Origin: Betaproteobacteria bacterium HGW-Betaproteobacteria-3
GTDB lineage: Bacteria > Pseudomonadota > Gammaproteobacteria > Burkholderiales > Burkholderiaceae_C
Assembly (NCBI GenBank): GCA_002842205.1
Contig: PHCI01000014.1
Location: 27,836-91,835 of the forward strand
Direction of reading: 5' to 3'
Length of the DNA stretch: 64,000 nt
The notes beneath the pieces are model-generated. The model had not been told where the DNA came from. It worked only from the letters and a program-made list of their open reading frames with translations, and ran no database searches. The translations under genes were made by a program, and so were the position numbers. Shown here one piece after another: positions 30,978 through 38,199 of the stretch. How positions within the stretch are numbered: position 1 is the first letter of the stretch; every line of letters begins with the position of its first letter.

Positions 30978-33900
30978 ACTGCCTCCACCAGGGACACCGC
31001 CGATTCCATGTCCACCGCCACGATGCGCGAAACGCCCTGCTCCTGCATGGTCACGCCGATCAGCTGCTCGGCCATTTCCATGGCAATTTTGTTGTGGCTG
31101 ATGAAGAGGAACTGCGTTTCGCGCGACATCGCGGTCACCAGCTTGGCATAACGTTCGGTGTTGGCGTCGTCCAGCGGCGCGTCCACCTCGTCGAGCAGGC
31201 AGAACGGCGCCGGGTTGAGCTGGAAGATCGCAAACACGAGCGCAATGGCGGTCAGCGCCTTTTCGCCGCCCGACAGCAGGTGAATGGTCTGATTCTTCTT
31301 GCCCGGGGGTTGCGCGAGCACCTGCACGCCCGAATCCAGAATTTCATCACCCGTCATCACCAGCCTGGCGTTGCCGCCGCCGAACAGTTCGGGGAACATC
31401 TTGCCAAAGTGCGTGTTGACCGCGTTGAAGGTACCGGCCAGCAGTTCACGGGTTTCGCCGTCGATCTTGCGGATCGCGTCCTGCAGCGTGTTCATGGCCT
31501 CGTTCAGGTCGGCCGACTGGGCGTCCAGAAACTGCTTGCGCTCGCTCGCAGTGGCCAATTCGTCGAGAGCGGCCAGGTTGACGGCGCCCAGCGCCGCGAC
31601 TTCGCGGTTGATGCGGTCGATTTCACCCTGCAGGCCGTTCAGGCGCACATTGCCCTCGGTGATGGAGCGGGCCACGGCCTCGACATCGGCCTGCGCATCG
31701 GCCAGCAGTTGGGCGTACTGCTCAAACCCGAGGCGTGCCGCCTGCTCCTTGAGCTGGAACTCGGTGATGCGCTGGCGCAGCGGGTCCATTTCGCGCTCGA
31801 GCTGCAGGCGGCGCTCGTCGCTGGCGCGCAGCTTGGCGGTCAGGTCGTCGTATTCGCTGCGTTTGGCGCCCAGGGCCTGTTCACGCTCCAGCTTGAGTGC
31901 CAGTGCGCTTTGCAACCCGGCCTGGGCGGCCGCGTCGGTCAGGCGCGAGAGTTCGTCGTGGGCGCGCTGCTCTTCGGCGGCAATGGACGTTGCCTGTTCG
32001 GTGGCGGTGGCGATGGCGCGCGCCAGTTCGGCCTGGCGCGCCGCCAGGCTGCGCTGGGAAAAGGTGGCTTCCTGGGCCTGGCGCTCCAGGCTGCGCTGCT
32101 GTTCGCGGCATTCGGCCAGCTTGCGTTCGGCCTCAATCACGCGCTCGTCCAGCTGGGCGTGGCGCTCCTGGCTGTCGGCCAGCTGCATGTCGAGCTCTTC
32201 GAAGCGGGCTTCGGCGGTGACGCGGCGCTCTTGCAAATCGCCCAGCTGGGCATCGATCTCCGCCATGTCGGAGGCAATCTGCTCGCTGCGGGCGCGGGTC
32301 TGCTCGGCCAGTTGCGACAGGCGCAATGTTTCAACCTGCAGCTCGTGGGCCCGGCTTTGGGCTTCGGCGGCCTCGCGGCGGGTGGCCACCAGGCGCTGTG
32401 AGGCGTCGGTGTAGGCCGCCTCGGCGCGCACCAGCGCACTGCGCGCTTCCTCGGCGATCAGGGCCTGCGCCCGGAGCTGTTTTTCAAGGTTTTCAATTTC
32501 CTGGGCACGCGCCAGCAGGCCGGCCTGCTCGGAGTCCTGCGCATAAAAACTCACGCTGTGCGCGGTGACGGAATGGCCGGTTTTGACGAAGATGGCTTCG
32601 CCCGGTTGCAGCTGCGCGCGGGCGGCCAGTGCGTCTTCAAACGATGCGGCGGTGTAGCAGCCGTGCAGCCAATCGGTCAGCAGCGCTTTCTGCCCGGCGT
32701 CGTTGAGGCGCAGCAGGTCCGACAGGCGCGGCAGCCGCGCGGCGGCTTGTGGCACGGCGGCCGACGGGGCGCTGTAAAACGCCAGCCGCGCGGGCGGTGC
32801 ATCGGCACCAAAGGCGCGCACCATGTCCAGGCGGCTGACTTCCAGCGAGTTGAGGCGCTCGCGCAGGGCGGCTTCGAGCGCGCTTTCCCAGCCCTGTTCG
32901 ACGTGGATGCGGCTCCACAGGCCCTGCAGGCCATCGAGCCCGTGTTTGCTCAGCCAGGGCTTGAGCTTGCCATCGGTCTTGACCTTGTCCTGCAGCGCCT
33001 TGAGGGCTTCCATGCGGGCCGACAGATCGGCCTGGCGGGCGCTTTCGGTGTTGACCGCCTGTTGCCGGGCGCGGCGGTCGTCGTCGAGCTGGGGCACCTG
33101 CTCCTGCAGCTCATGCAACCGGGCGTCGCTGACCGTGGCGGCTTCCTGCGCTGTGGCCAGCTGGATCTGCAGGTTGAGCAGGCGCTGCTCGTCGGGCGCG
33201 GCCAGCGCATTGCGGTCGGCGGCCAGGCGTTCGCGGCGCGCGTTGAACTGGCGGCTTTGCTCTTCGATGTTGCGCTGGTCGGCGGCCAGCACCTGAATCT
33301 GCTGCTGCACCTGGGTGACGCTGCCGCGCTGTTCGTTGGCGCGGGCCTGCGCCTGGCGCAGTGCTTCTTCCAGATCGGGCAAGGCGCCGGCCTGTTCTTC
33401 GACCTGGGCCGCCAGCGTGGCCGCCTGGTCGAGTGCCTGCTCGGACTGCGCCGCCAGCGTCTCGGTCTGCGCCAGCGCGTCGGTCTTGCGCGCCGACCAT
33501 TGCGCGGTTTGCTCCTGGAGCTGGGCCAGGCGCTGCTCCACGCGCTGGCGCCCTTCCACCACAAAGCGGATCTCGGCTTCCAGCCGGCCGACTTCGGCGC
33601 TGGCCTCGTACAGCAGGCCCTGCGCCTGGTTGACGTGGTCGCCCGCCGCGTAATGCGCCTGGCGGATGGTTTCCAGATCGGCCTCGATGTGGCGCAGATC
33701 GGCCACGCGCGATTCAAGGTCGTTCACGGCTTTGTCGGCGTCGGCCTTGATCCGGGCCTGATCGGCCTCGCTTTCCGAACGCTTCAGGTACCACAGCTGG
33801 TGCTGCTTGAGCGTGACGCTGCCTTGCAGCGCGTTGTACTTTTGTGCCACCTCAGCCTGCTTTTCAAGCTTTTCGAGGTTGGCGTTGAGTTCGCGCAGGA

Positions 33901-34489
33901 TGTCTTCGACGCGGGTGAGGTTTTCGCGTGTGTCGCTCAGCCGGTTTTCGGTCTCGCGGCGGCGCTCCTTGTACTTGGAAACGCCCGCGGCTTCTTCAAG
34001 GAACAGCCGCAGCTCTTCGGGCTTGGACTCGATGATGCGGCTGATCGTGCCCTGCCCGATGATGGCGTAGGCGCGCGGGCCCAGGCCGGTGCCCAGAAAC
34101 ACGTCCTGCACGTCGCGCCGGCGCACCGGCTGGTTGTTGATGTAGTAACTGCTGGTGCCATCGCGCGTGAGCACGCGCTTGACCGCGATCTCGGCAAACT
34201 GCGCCCACTGGCCACCGGCACGGTGGTCGGCGTTGTCAAACACCAGCTCCACGCTGGAGCGGCTGGCCGCCTTGCGCGAGGTGGTGCCGTTGAAGATCAC
34301 ATCCTGCATGGATTCACCGCGCAACTCGCTCGCGCGGGATTCGCCCAGCACCCAGCGCACGGCGTCCATGATGTTGGACTTGCCGCAGCCGTTGGGGCCC
34401 ACCACCCCCACCAGTTGGCCCGGCAGCAGGAAGTTGGTCGGTTCGGCAAACGACTTGAAGCCGGACAGCTTGATGGAGTTGAGACGCAC
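30974..34489 (-). CDS. smc: Chromosome segregation protein SMC
   Basis: 1171 residues, the full length of bacterial SMC. N-terminal ATP-binding head with Walker A GPNGCGKSNIMDAVRW (near residue 31), long coiled coils rich in Ala, Glu, Gln and Arg, a central hinge (about 480-630, including LKPWLSKHGLDGLQGLW) and the C-terminal head with the ABC signature LLSGGEKALTAIAL and Walker B FCLLDEVDAPLDD. It compacts and aligns sister chromosomes with ScpA/ScpB, which are not in this window. It is the first gene of the smc-zipA-ligA operon; no repeat insertion was found in it. Confidence 0.97.
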   Translation of the reverse strand: MRLNSIKLSGFKSFAEPTNFLLPGQLVGVVGPNGCGKSNIMDAVRWVLGESRASELRGESMQDVIFNGTTSRKAASRSSVELVFDNADHRAGGQWAQFAEIAVKRVLTRDGTSSYYINNQPVRRRDVQDVFLGTGLGPRAYAIIGQGTISRIIESKPEELRLFLEEAAGVSKYKERRRETENRLSDTRENLTRVEDILRELNANLEKLEKQAEVAQKYNALQGSVTLKQHQLWYLKRSESEADQARIKADADKAVNDLESRVADLRHIEADLETIRQAHYAAGDHVNQAQGLLYEASAEVGRLEAEIRFVVEGRQRVEQRLAQLQEQTAQWSARKTDALAQTETLAAQSEQALDQAATLAAQVEEQAGALPDLEEALRQAQARANEQRGSVTQVQQQIQVLAADQRNIEEQSRQFNARRERLAADRNALAAPDEQRLLNLQIQLATAQEAATVSDARLHELQEQVPQLDDDRRARQQAVNTESARQADLSARMEALKALQDKVKTDGKLKPWLSKHGLDGLQGLWSRIHVEQGWESALEAALRERLNSLEVSRLDMVRAFGADAPPARLAFYSAPSAAVPQAAARLPRLSDLLRLNDAGQKALLTDWLHGCYTAASFEDALAARAQLQPGEAIFVKTGHSVTAHSVSFYAQDSEQAGLLARAQEIENLEKQLRAQALIAEEARSALVRAEAAYTDASQRLVATRREAAEAQSRAHELQVETLRLSQLAEQTRARSEQIASDMAEIDAQLGDLQERRVTAEARFEELDMQLADSQERHAQLDERVIEAERKLAECREQQRSLERQAQEATFSQRSLAARQAELARAIATATEQATSIAAEEQRAHDELSRLTDAAAQAGLQSALALKLEREQALGAKRSEYDDLTAKLRASDERRLQLEREMDPLRQRITEFQLKEQAARLGFEQYAQLLADAQADVEAVARSITEGNVRLNGLQGEIDRINREVAALGAVNLAALDELATASERKQFLDAQSADLNEAMNTLQDAIRKIDGETRELLAGTFNAVNTHFGKMFPELFGGGNARLVMTGDEILDSGVQVLAQPPGKKNQTIHLLSGGEKALTAIALVFAIFQLNPAPFCLLDEVDAPLDDANTERYAKLVTAMSRETQFLFISHNKIAMEMAEQLIGVTMQEQGVSRIVAVDMESAVSLVEAV

Positions 34490-34642
34490 GGCAGGCCCTG
34501 TAGGCTGACCCAGGTCAGCAGCTAACTTATTGATTTATTTGAATATTATCGCGCCCTCCCGCCGTTTCCTGGCGGCCTTGGAGCGCGGATAGGTCGTGCA
34601 ATGTTACCCGAGCGTCCAGGGGTGGGCCAGGGCTCGGCAGGG

Positions 34643-35722
34643 TCAACGCGCGCCGGGCGCAGACCGGGCCAGCGCGTCCAGCCGCGGATGCATCAGACCG
34701 AACCACAGGGGCGGCACCAGCGCCAGCCAGATACAGCCGGCGTAGCCCGTGGGCAGCTGTGGCCCGGGCTGTGGCACCAGGGTGGGAAACGGCTTCCAGG
34801 CGTGCATGTGATGGTCGCTGTGGCGCTGCAGGTTGACCAGCAACGCATTGCTCACCGCGTGGTCGGCGTTCCAGGCGTGTGCCACGCCAAACGGCTCTCG
34901 CGCGCCCTGCGCCGTGGTGTGGCGCTGCAGGCCGTAGTGTTCGATGTAGTTCACTGTTTCCAGCAGCCCCACCGCCACCACCGATTGCCCGATCCAGAAT
35001 ACTATTACTTCAGTAGCAAACAATGACCAAAGCACGGGGACTAATGCCACATTTAATGCAAAACTCCAGACCAATGGGCTGCCGAGCCAGCTGCGCCGGT
35101 GCTGGCGCAGGCGCAGCGCCTCCAGCCGCCAGGCGCTCGCAAAGCTGCCCCACAGCGTGCGCGGCAAAAAGCGCCACAGACTCTCGCCGCGACGCGCGCT
35201 GGCGGGGTCGTCCCAGGTGGCGGCGCGCGGATGGTGTCCGCGGTAGTGCTCCACCATGAAGTGCGGGTAATTCACGCTGGTCATCAGCACCCACGCCAGA
35301 AAGCGGTCCGGCCGATGGCGGCTGTGGCCCAGCTCGTGCGCAAAGGTGATGCCCTGCGCCCCGGTGACCAGCCCCACGGCGACCGACAGGCTCAGCGCCA
35401 CCCCCAAGTCCCCGCGCGCTGCAGCAAGCCCGCCCGCCACCAGCAACGCCAGTTGCAGCGGCACGAACAGCCGCAGCACCCAGGGCAGCCAGCGCGCCGC
35501 CGCTGACCCTTCGGCCACCGGCCCGGGCGAGCGCTGCGCGCCCGGTACGCCCGCGTCCAGCGCCGCCACCAGCATCAGGACGGCCACCGCCCACAGCCCG
35601 GCGCGCGCCGGATCGGTGACCACGTTGAACAGCGCCAGGGCCGGCAACACGACCGCCAGCCCGAAGCGCAGGTCAGAGAAGCGCCATCGCCCAAGTGTCA
35701 TCCCCGTATTGCCAAGTGTCAT
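34643..35722 (-). CDS. AlkB-type membrane di-iron monooxygenase (alkane 1-monooxygenase / desaturase superfamily)
   Basis: 359 residues with the histidine boxes of integral-membrane non-haem di-iron enzymes: HELGHSRH, EHYRGHH and LQRHSDHH, plus the AlkB-type motif NYIEHYGL. About six membrane segments. It probably hydroxylates a terminal methyl group of an alkane or related substrate; no rubredoxin gene is nearby. The extreme N-terminus MTLGNTGMTLGRW results from a 21-bp tandem duplication, so either ATG 35722 or ATG 35701 may be used. Residues about 221-240 (ALVPVLWSLFATEVIVF) are repeat-encoded and form part of a hydrophobic segment. Confidence 0.82.
   Translation of the reverse strand: MTLGNTGMTLGRWRFSDLRFGLAVVLPALALFNVVTDPARAGLWAVAVLMLVAALDAGVPGAQRSPGPVAEGSAAARWLPWVLRLFVPLQLALLVAGGLAAARGDLGVALSLSVAVGLVTGAQGITFAHELGHSRHRPDRFLAWVLMTSVNYPHFMVEHYRGHHPRAATWDDPASARRGESLWRFLPRTLWGSFASAWRLEALRLRQHRRSWLGSPLVWSFALNVALVPVLWSLFATEVIVFWIGQSVVAVGLLETVNYIEHYGLQRHTTAQGAREPFGVAHAWNADHAVSNALLVNLQRHSDHHMHAWKPFPTLVPQPGPQLPTGYAGCIWLALVPPLWFGLMHPRLDALARSAPGAR
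35001..35060 (+). repeat. Dispersed ACGGGGGCT repeat, copy in the AlkB-type gene
   Basis: ACTATTACTTCAGTAGC (hairpin with one G-T pair), then AAACAATGACCAAAGC, then ACGGGGACTAATGCC. It is antisense to the gene. On the coding strand it yields a strongly hydrophobic peptide that merges with a membrane segment. Confidence 0.8.
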
Positions 35723-35732
35723 CCCCGTATTG
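35691..35732. repeat. Two perfect 21-bp tandem repeats over the AlkB-type start codon
   Basis: CCAAGTGTCATCCCCGTATTG occurs twice in a row, at 35691-35711 and 35712-35732. Each unit contains a CAT (ATG on the minus strand), so the duplication made a second in-frame start codon seven residues upstream of the first. Confidence 0.95.
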
Positions 35733-35756
35733 AACAGGGGGCCAGGCCGTGCGTCA

Positions 35757-35857
35757 ATCCCGGATAATTCGCCCCATGAACCCCCTGTTGTCCCGTCTGC
35801 AGCCCTATCCGTTTGAGCGGCTGCGCCAGTTGTTTGCCAGCGTCACGCCCAACCCGC
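35757..35857 (+). repeat. 101-bp duplicated dapC start region, copy 1
   Basis: Identical to 38099-38199 except at 35796 (T/C), 35811 (G/A) and 35814 (T/C), all third codon positions that keep the protein unchanged. It includes the GATAAT hexamer 7 bases before the ATG. Confidence 0.95.
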
Positions 35858-35910
35858 CCCCCAATTTACGGGTCGGCCTGACCTGCCGCATGGCCGAACG
35901 CCGCCCGTAA
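35776..35910 (+). pseudogene. Truncated 5' copy of dapC
   Basis: ATG 35776 starts the same 27 residues ([20 protein letters not shown]...) as DapC. It then leaves homology after the codons for TPNP, running PPNLRVGLTCRMAERRP to a stop at 35908. The 44-codon product would be a non-functional N-terminal fragment, although promoter and start codon are intact and it may still be transcribed. Confidence 0.9.
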
Positions 35911-35930
35911 CGGGTGCGCAGCGGATTTTC

Positions 35931-35992
35931 AAACAAAATTGGCACTAATCTCCCGTAGAATGGCGATAGTTTGCTATTTATTAGGTAGTATT
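35931..35992 (-). repeat. Dispersed ACGGGGGCT repeat, intergenic copy in the island
   Basis: On the minus strand it runs ACTACCTAATAAATAGC, then AAACTATCGCCATTCTACGG, then GAGATTAGTGCCAATTTTG. This is the only full copy outside a gene or gene edge. It closely resembles the selO copy in its left part, so the two may be recent relatives. Confidence 0.8.
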
Positions 35993-36103
35993 TAACGCAC
36001 CCCTTACAGGTCAACCTGCCCGGTCCCGAGGCTCAAGTGCGGGCACCGCAACACCTGCGACCCTGCTCCGGCCGTTGCGTGGCCGGTATTGCCTGGTGCC
36101 TAG

Positions 36104-36371
36104 AGCCATGTGATTCCGTTCTTCGCCTTCCCGCCCGAAATGCGCCGGATGATCTACACGAACAACGCGATCGAGAGTGTCAACGCGAGATTGCGCAAGA
36201 TCATCAAGACGCGTGGGCACCTCCCCAGCGACGACGCGGCCAGCGAGCTGATCTGGCTGGCGCTGCGAAACATCACCGCCAAATGGCGGTCGCACAGCAC
36301 ACAACTGGAAAGAGGCGATGAACCAGTTTGCGATCCTCTATGAAGATCGATTCGCAAAGGCTGTTGCGTAA
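36104..36371 (+). pseudogene. IS256-family (mutator) transposase, 3' remnant
   Basis: Encodes the C-terminal end of an IS256-family transposase: [38 protein letters not shown], then [17 protein letters not shown] frameshift follows (near 36286), after which the other frame continues [17 protein letters not shown] to a stop at 36369. The first three quarters, including most of the DDE site, are absent. The sequence CGAAAATTCGGACAGCCCC at about 36455-36473 resembles an IS terminal inverted repeat and may mark the right end. Confidence 0.85.
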
Positions 36372-36581
36372 AATAAGCACCGACTTGTCCACCGCGGGGT
36401 GCGTTCGTCACAAGGGACGCCCGCCGCCGTGGAGTCTCTCAAGCGCCTCGAACACGAAAATTCGGACAGCCCCCCACTTCCGGAGGAATGGAACCCATGA
36501 CCATGCAGATCACCACAACCCGACGCCAGTGTGCGGCTGGTTTTTTTGCACAGCGGCGTTAGGCATCGCAAAGCACAACCA
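36372..36581. other. Gap between IS remnant and membrane-protein gene
   Basis: 210 bp without a supported gene. It holds the probable right end of the IS (TTCGGACAGCCCC, to about 36473), a short open frame without homology, and a GTTAGGC heptamer. No promoter is obvious. Confidence 0.5.
36558..36564. other. Possible integron attC core site (GTTAGGC)
   Basis: GTTAGGC fits the GTTRRRY core that ends attC sites, and it lies 17 bases before the ATG of the membrane-protein gene, as at the front of integron cassettes. A second attC-like segment (GCCTGCCCTTCATTCC, then GGACGCTGCGCG) follows that gene's stop at 37183. No matching RYYYAAC was found, so this is tentative. Confidence 0.3.
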
Positions 36582-37178
36582 ATGAACGCTCCCACCATCC
36601 TCAAACTCATCGGCGGCCTGCTGCTGACCGTGCTTCTAGGCGCCGTGGGAAGCGGCGTGTGGGAAAAGGTACTTTCGCCACTTCTGCAGTACACCAGCTC
36701 TGAAGTAAGTTCTACACTTTCTCGTGTCTCAGCAAGCTACTCAAACTCGCTATATTCGTCTGCTGCCGCCTACCCGGGCACTGGGCGCGGCGGTAACACG
36801 GCCACGCTTCTATTCATAATCCTCCTTCTAGCCTGGGTTGCTTGGTCACTTCGCAACAAGTCTGGAAGCTTCGTGGTGAGAGCTTTTGGCCGCGCCTTAG
36901 AGATGTACGAGGGTTGGCTTGGCGCCGCGTATGCCTTATTTCTTCTGGTTATCGTGGTCATTGGTAGCGCCAAGCAAATCGAAGTTAATCGCATTCAACG
37001 CGAGAGCCTCACACAGCTTGAAATCATTCGCCCGACCGTTGGCGAACAGCGTTATGTACAGCTTCGCGCTCAGTATTTCAGCATGAAGACTGAAAAGGAC
37101 TACATCGCATTCATGAAGTTGCTCGAACCAACTGGGGGTTCACCCAAGGCCACGGCTTCAGGTACCGAGCACAAGTGA
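36582..37178 (+). CDS. Hypothetical three-helix membrane protein
   Basis: 198 residues; start at ATG 36582 (MNAPTILKLIGGLL). Three hydrophobic segments lie near residues 7-26, 69-87 and 112-131, with a Ser/Tyr-rich periplasmic-looking loop (SSEVSSTLSRVSASYSNS) after the first. The soluble tail includes QLEIIRPTVGEQRYVQLRAQ. Codon use and GC content are clearly lower than in neighbours, a sign of foreign origin. No family recognised. Its position between possible integron-type sites and next to a toxin-antitoxin pair suggests cargo of mobile DNA; an anti-phage or envelope role is only a guess. Confidence 0.65.
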   Translation: MNAPTILKLIGGLLLTVLLGAVGSGVWEKVLSPLLQYTSSEVSSTLSRVSASYSNSLYSSAAAYPGTGRGGNTATLLFIILLLAWVAWSLRNKSGSFVVRAFGRALEMYEGWLGAAYALFLLVIVVIGSAKQIEVNRIQRESLTQLEIIRPTVGEQRYVQLRAQYFSMKTEKDYIAFMKLLEPTGGSPKATASGTEHK

Positions 37179-37255
37179 GCGATGCCTGCCCTTCATTCCA
37201 CCGGACGCTGCGCGATAAAGCCGGAAATTCCGTCACTAACCAACTTGCCAAAATA

Positions 37256-37268
37256 AACCAACTAGGTT
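37256..37268. promoter_or_regulatory. MqsA-type operator upstream of mqsR
   Basis: AACCA-ACT-AGGTT matches the MqsA binding palindrome AACCT-N3-AGGTT with one mismatch, 11 bases before the mqsR ATG. A second AACCAACT lies at 37238. Binding here would give the usual autorepression of the toxin-antitoxin operon. Confidence 0.6.
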
Positions 37269-37279
37269 AAACTTTTCTT

Positions 37280-37576
37280 ATGGAGAAACGAACTCCGCAC
37301 TGCAAGCTGGCCGTGGTCAAAGCCTTGGTAGGGGCTGGCAAGGTGCGCACCACGCACGCGGCGCGAGTTGGTGCAAACGAATTGGGGCTTGCGCTGTCCG
37401 AGATGCTGGACGTCGTGATTGCGCTCACGTCTTCGGACTTCTACAAGAGCATGACCACCCATGCCGATCGCACGGTATGGCAGGACGTATACCGCCCAAG
37501 CACGCGGGCGGGCGATGTATACCTGAAACTGACGGTCATGGATGACGTGCTGATCGTGTCCTTCAAGGAGCTATGA
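37280..37576 (+). CDS. mqsR: mRNA interferase toxin MqsR
   Basis: A 98-residue RelE-fold endoribonuclease toxin, which in E. coli cuts mRNA at GCU/GCA and is neutralised by MqsA. The residues reported as important in E. coli are conserved at identical numbers: Lys56 (FYKSMTT), Gln68 (VWQDVY), Tyr81 (YLKL) and Lys96 (SFKEL), so the toxin is probably intact. As in E. coli, the toxin gene comes first. Its stop overlaps the mqsA start (ATGA at 37573-37576). The gene lies in the accessory insertion before dapC. Confidence 0.93.
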   Translation: MEKRTPHCKLAVVKALVGAGKVRTTHAARVGANELGLALSEMLDVVIALTSSDFYKSMTTHADRTVWQDVYRPSTRAGDVYLKLTVMDDVLIVSFKEL

Positions 37577-37980
37577 ACATGAAATGCCCTGTTTGCGGCG
37601 CAGCGGAACTGATCCACGACACCCGCGACCTTCCCTACACCTACAAGGGTGAAACCACCGTCATTGCGGCAGTGACGGGTGATTTTTGCCCGGCCTGCGC
37701 CGAATCCATCCTGGATGCGGCCGAGTCGAACCGTGTCATGCGCGAAATGCGCGCTTTCTCAAGGCAGGTGAACGCGGCCATTGTCGATCCGGGCTTTATC
37801 GCCGACGTTCGCAAGAAGCTCGACCTTGACCAACGCGAGGCCGCTGAAATCTTCGGCGGGGGCGTCAATGCCTTCTCGCGCTACGAGAATGGCAAGACCA
37901 AGCCGCCGCTGGCCTTGGTCAAGCTGTTCAAGCTGCTGGATCGTCATCCCGATCTGCTCACCGAGGTCCGAAGCGCCTGA
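37573..37980 (+). CDS. mqsA: Antitoxin MqsA
   Basis: N-terminal zinc domain with two cysteine pairs (CPVC and CPAC) that binds MqsR, and a C-terminal HTH-Xre domain (LDQREAAEIFGGGVNAFSRYENGKTKPP) that binds the operator. If translation starts at the second Met (37579), the cysteines fall at 3, 6, 37 and 40 and the DNA-contact Asn and Arg at 97 and 101, exactly as in E. coli MqsA. The ATG 37573 that overlaps the mqsR stop would add two residues. It represses its own operon and, in E. coli, some stress genes. Confidence 0.94.
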   Translation: MNMKCPVCGAAELIHDTRDLPYTYKGETTVIAAVTGDFCPACAESILDAAESNRVMREMRAFSRQVNAAIVDPGFIADVRKKLDLDQREAAEIFGGGVNAFSRYENGKTKPPLALVKLFKLLDRHPDLLTEVRSA

Positions 37981-38098
37981 CCTGAACTCGGCACTCGTGC
38001 CCGGCGCGCGGCAGGCTTCTCATGTCTGTTGCATTCATCACCGCTGGCGACAGGCATTCCTGGGGTGGCGGTATTTCTGGCGGCGGCCCGGCACGGCC

Positions 38099-38199
38099 AT
38101 CCCGGATAATTCGCCCCATGAACCCCCTGTTGTCCCGCCTGCAGCCCTATCCATTCGAGCGGCTGCGCCAGTTGTTTGCCAGCGTCACGCCCAACCCGC
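38099..38199 (+). repeat. 101-bp duplicated dapC start region, copy 2 (intact gene)
   Basis: The second copy of the duplication at 35757-35857; it contains the promoter hexamer and first 27 codons of the functional dapC. 98 of 101 positions are identical. Confidence 0.95.
38105..38110 (+). promoter_or_regulatory. -10 hexamer of dapC, possible leaderless start
   Basis: GATAAT lies 7 bases before the dapC ATG, the same arrangement as at map, with no ribosome site between. Transcription would begin at or beside the start codon. Confidence 0.45.

Larger units (their letters stand above)
35757..38098. mobile_element. Accessory insertion upstream of dapC, bounded by a 101-bp duplication
   Basis: A 2342-bp segment starts with a copy of the dapC promoter and first 27 codons and ends just before the intact copy. 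Inside are a dispersed repeat, an IS256-family transposase remnant, an unknown membrane protein with an integron-like core site in front, and mqsRA. Base composition is visibly less GC-rich in 36.5-37.3 kb than in the flanks. No integrase is present, so the route of entry (homologous recombination, IS or cassette) is inferred only. Confidence 0.65.

Noticed and set aside
34508..34555. AT-rich stretch upstream of smc as a decayed repeat copy
   Set aside because: CAGCTAACTTATTGATTT has only slight likeness to the left arm and no core. It is more simply the smc promoter region.
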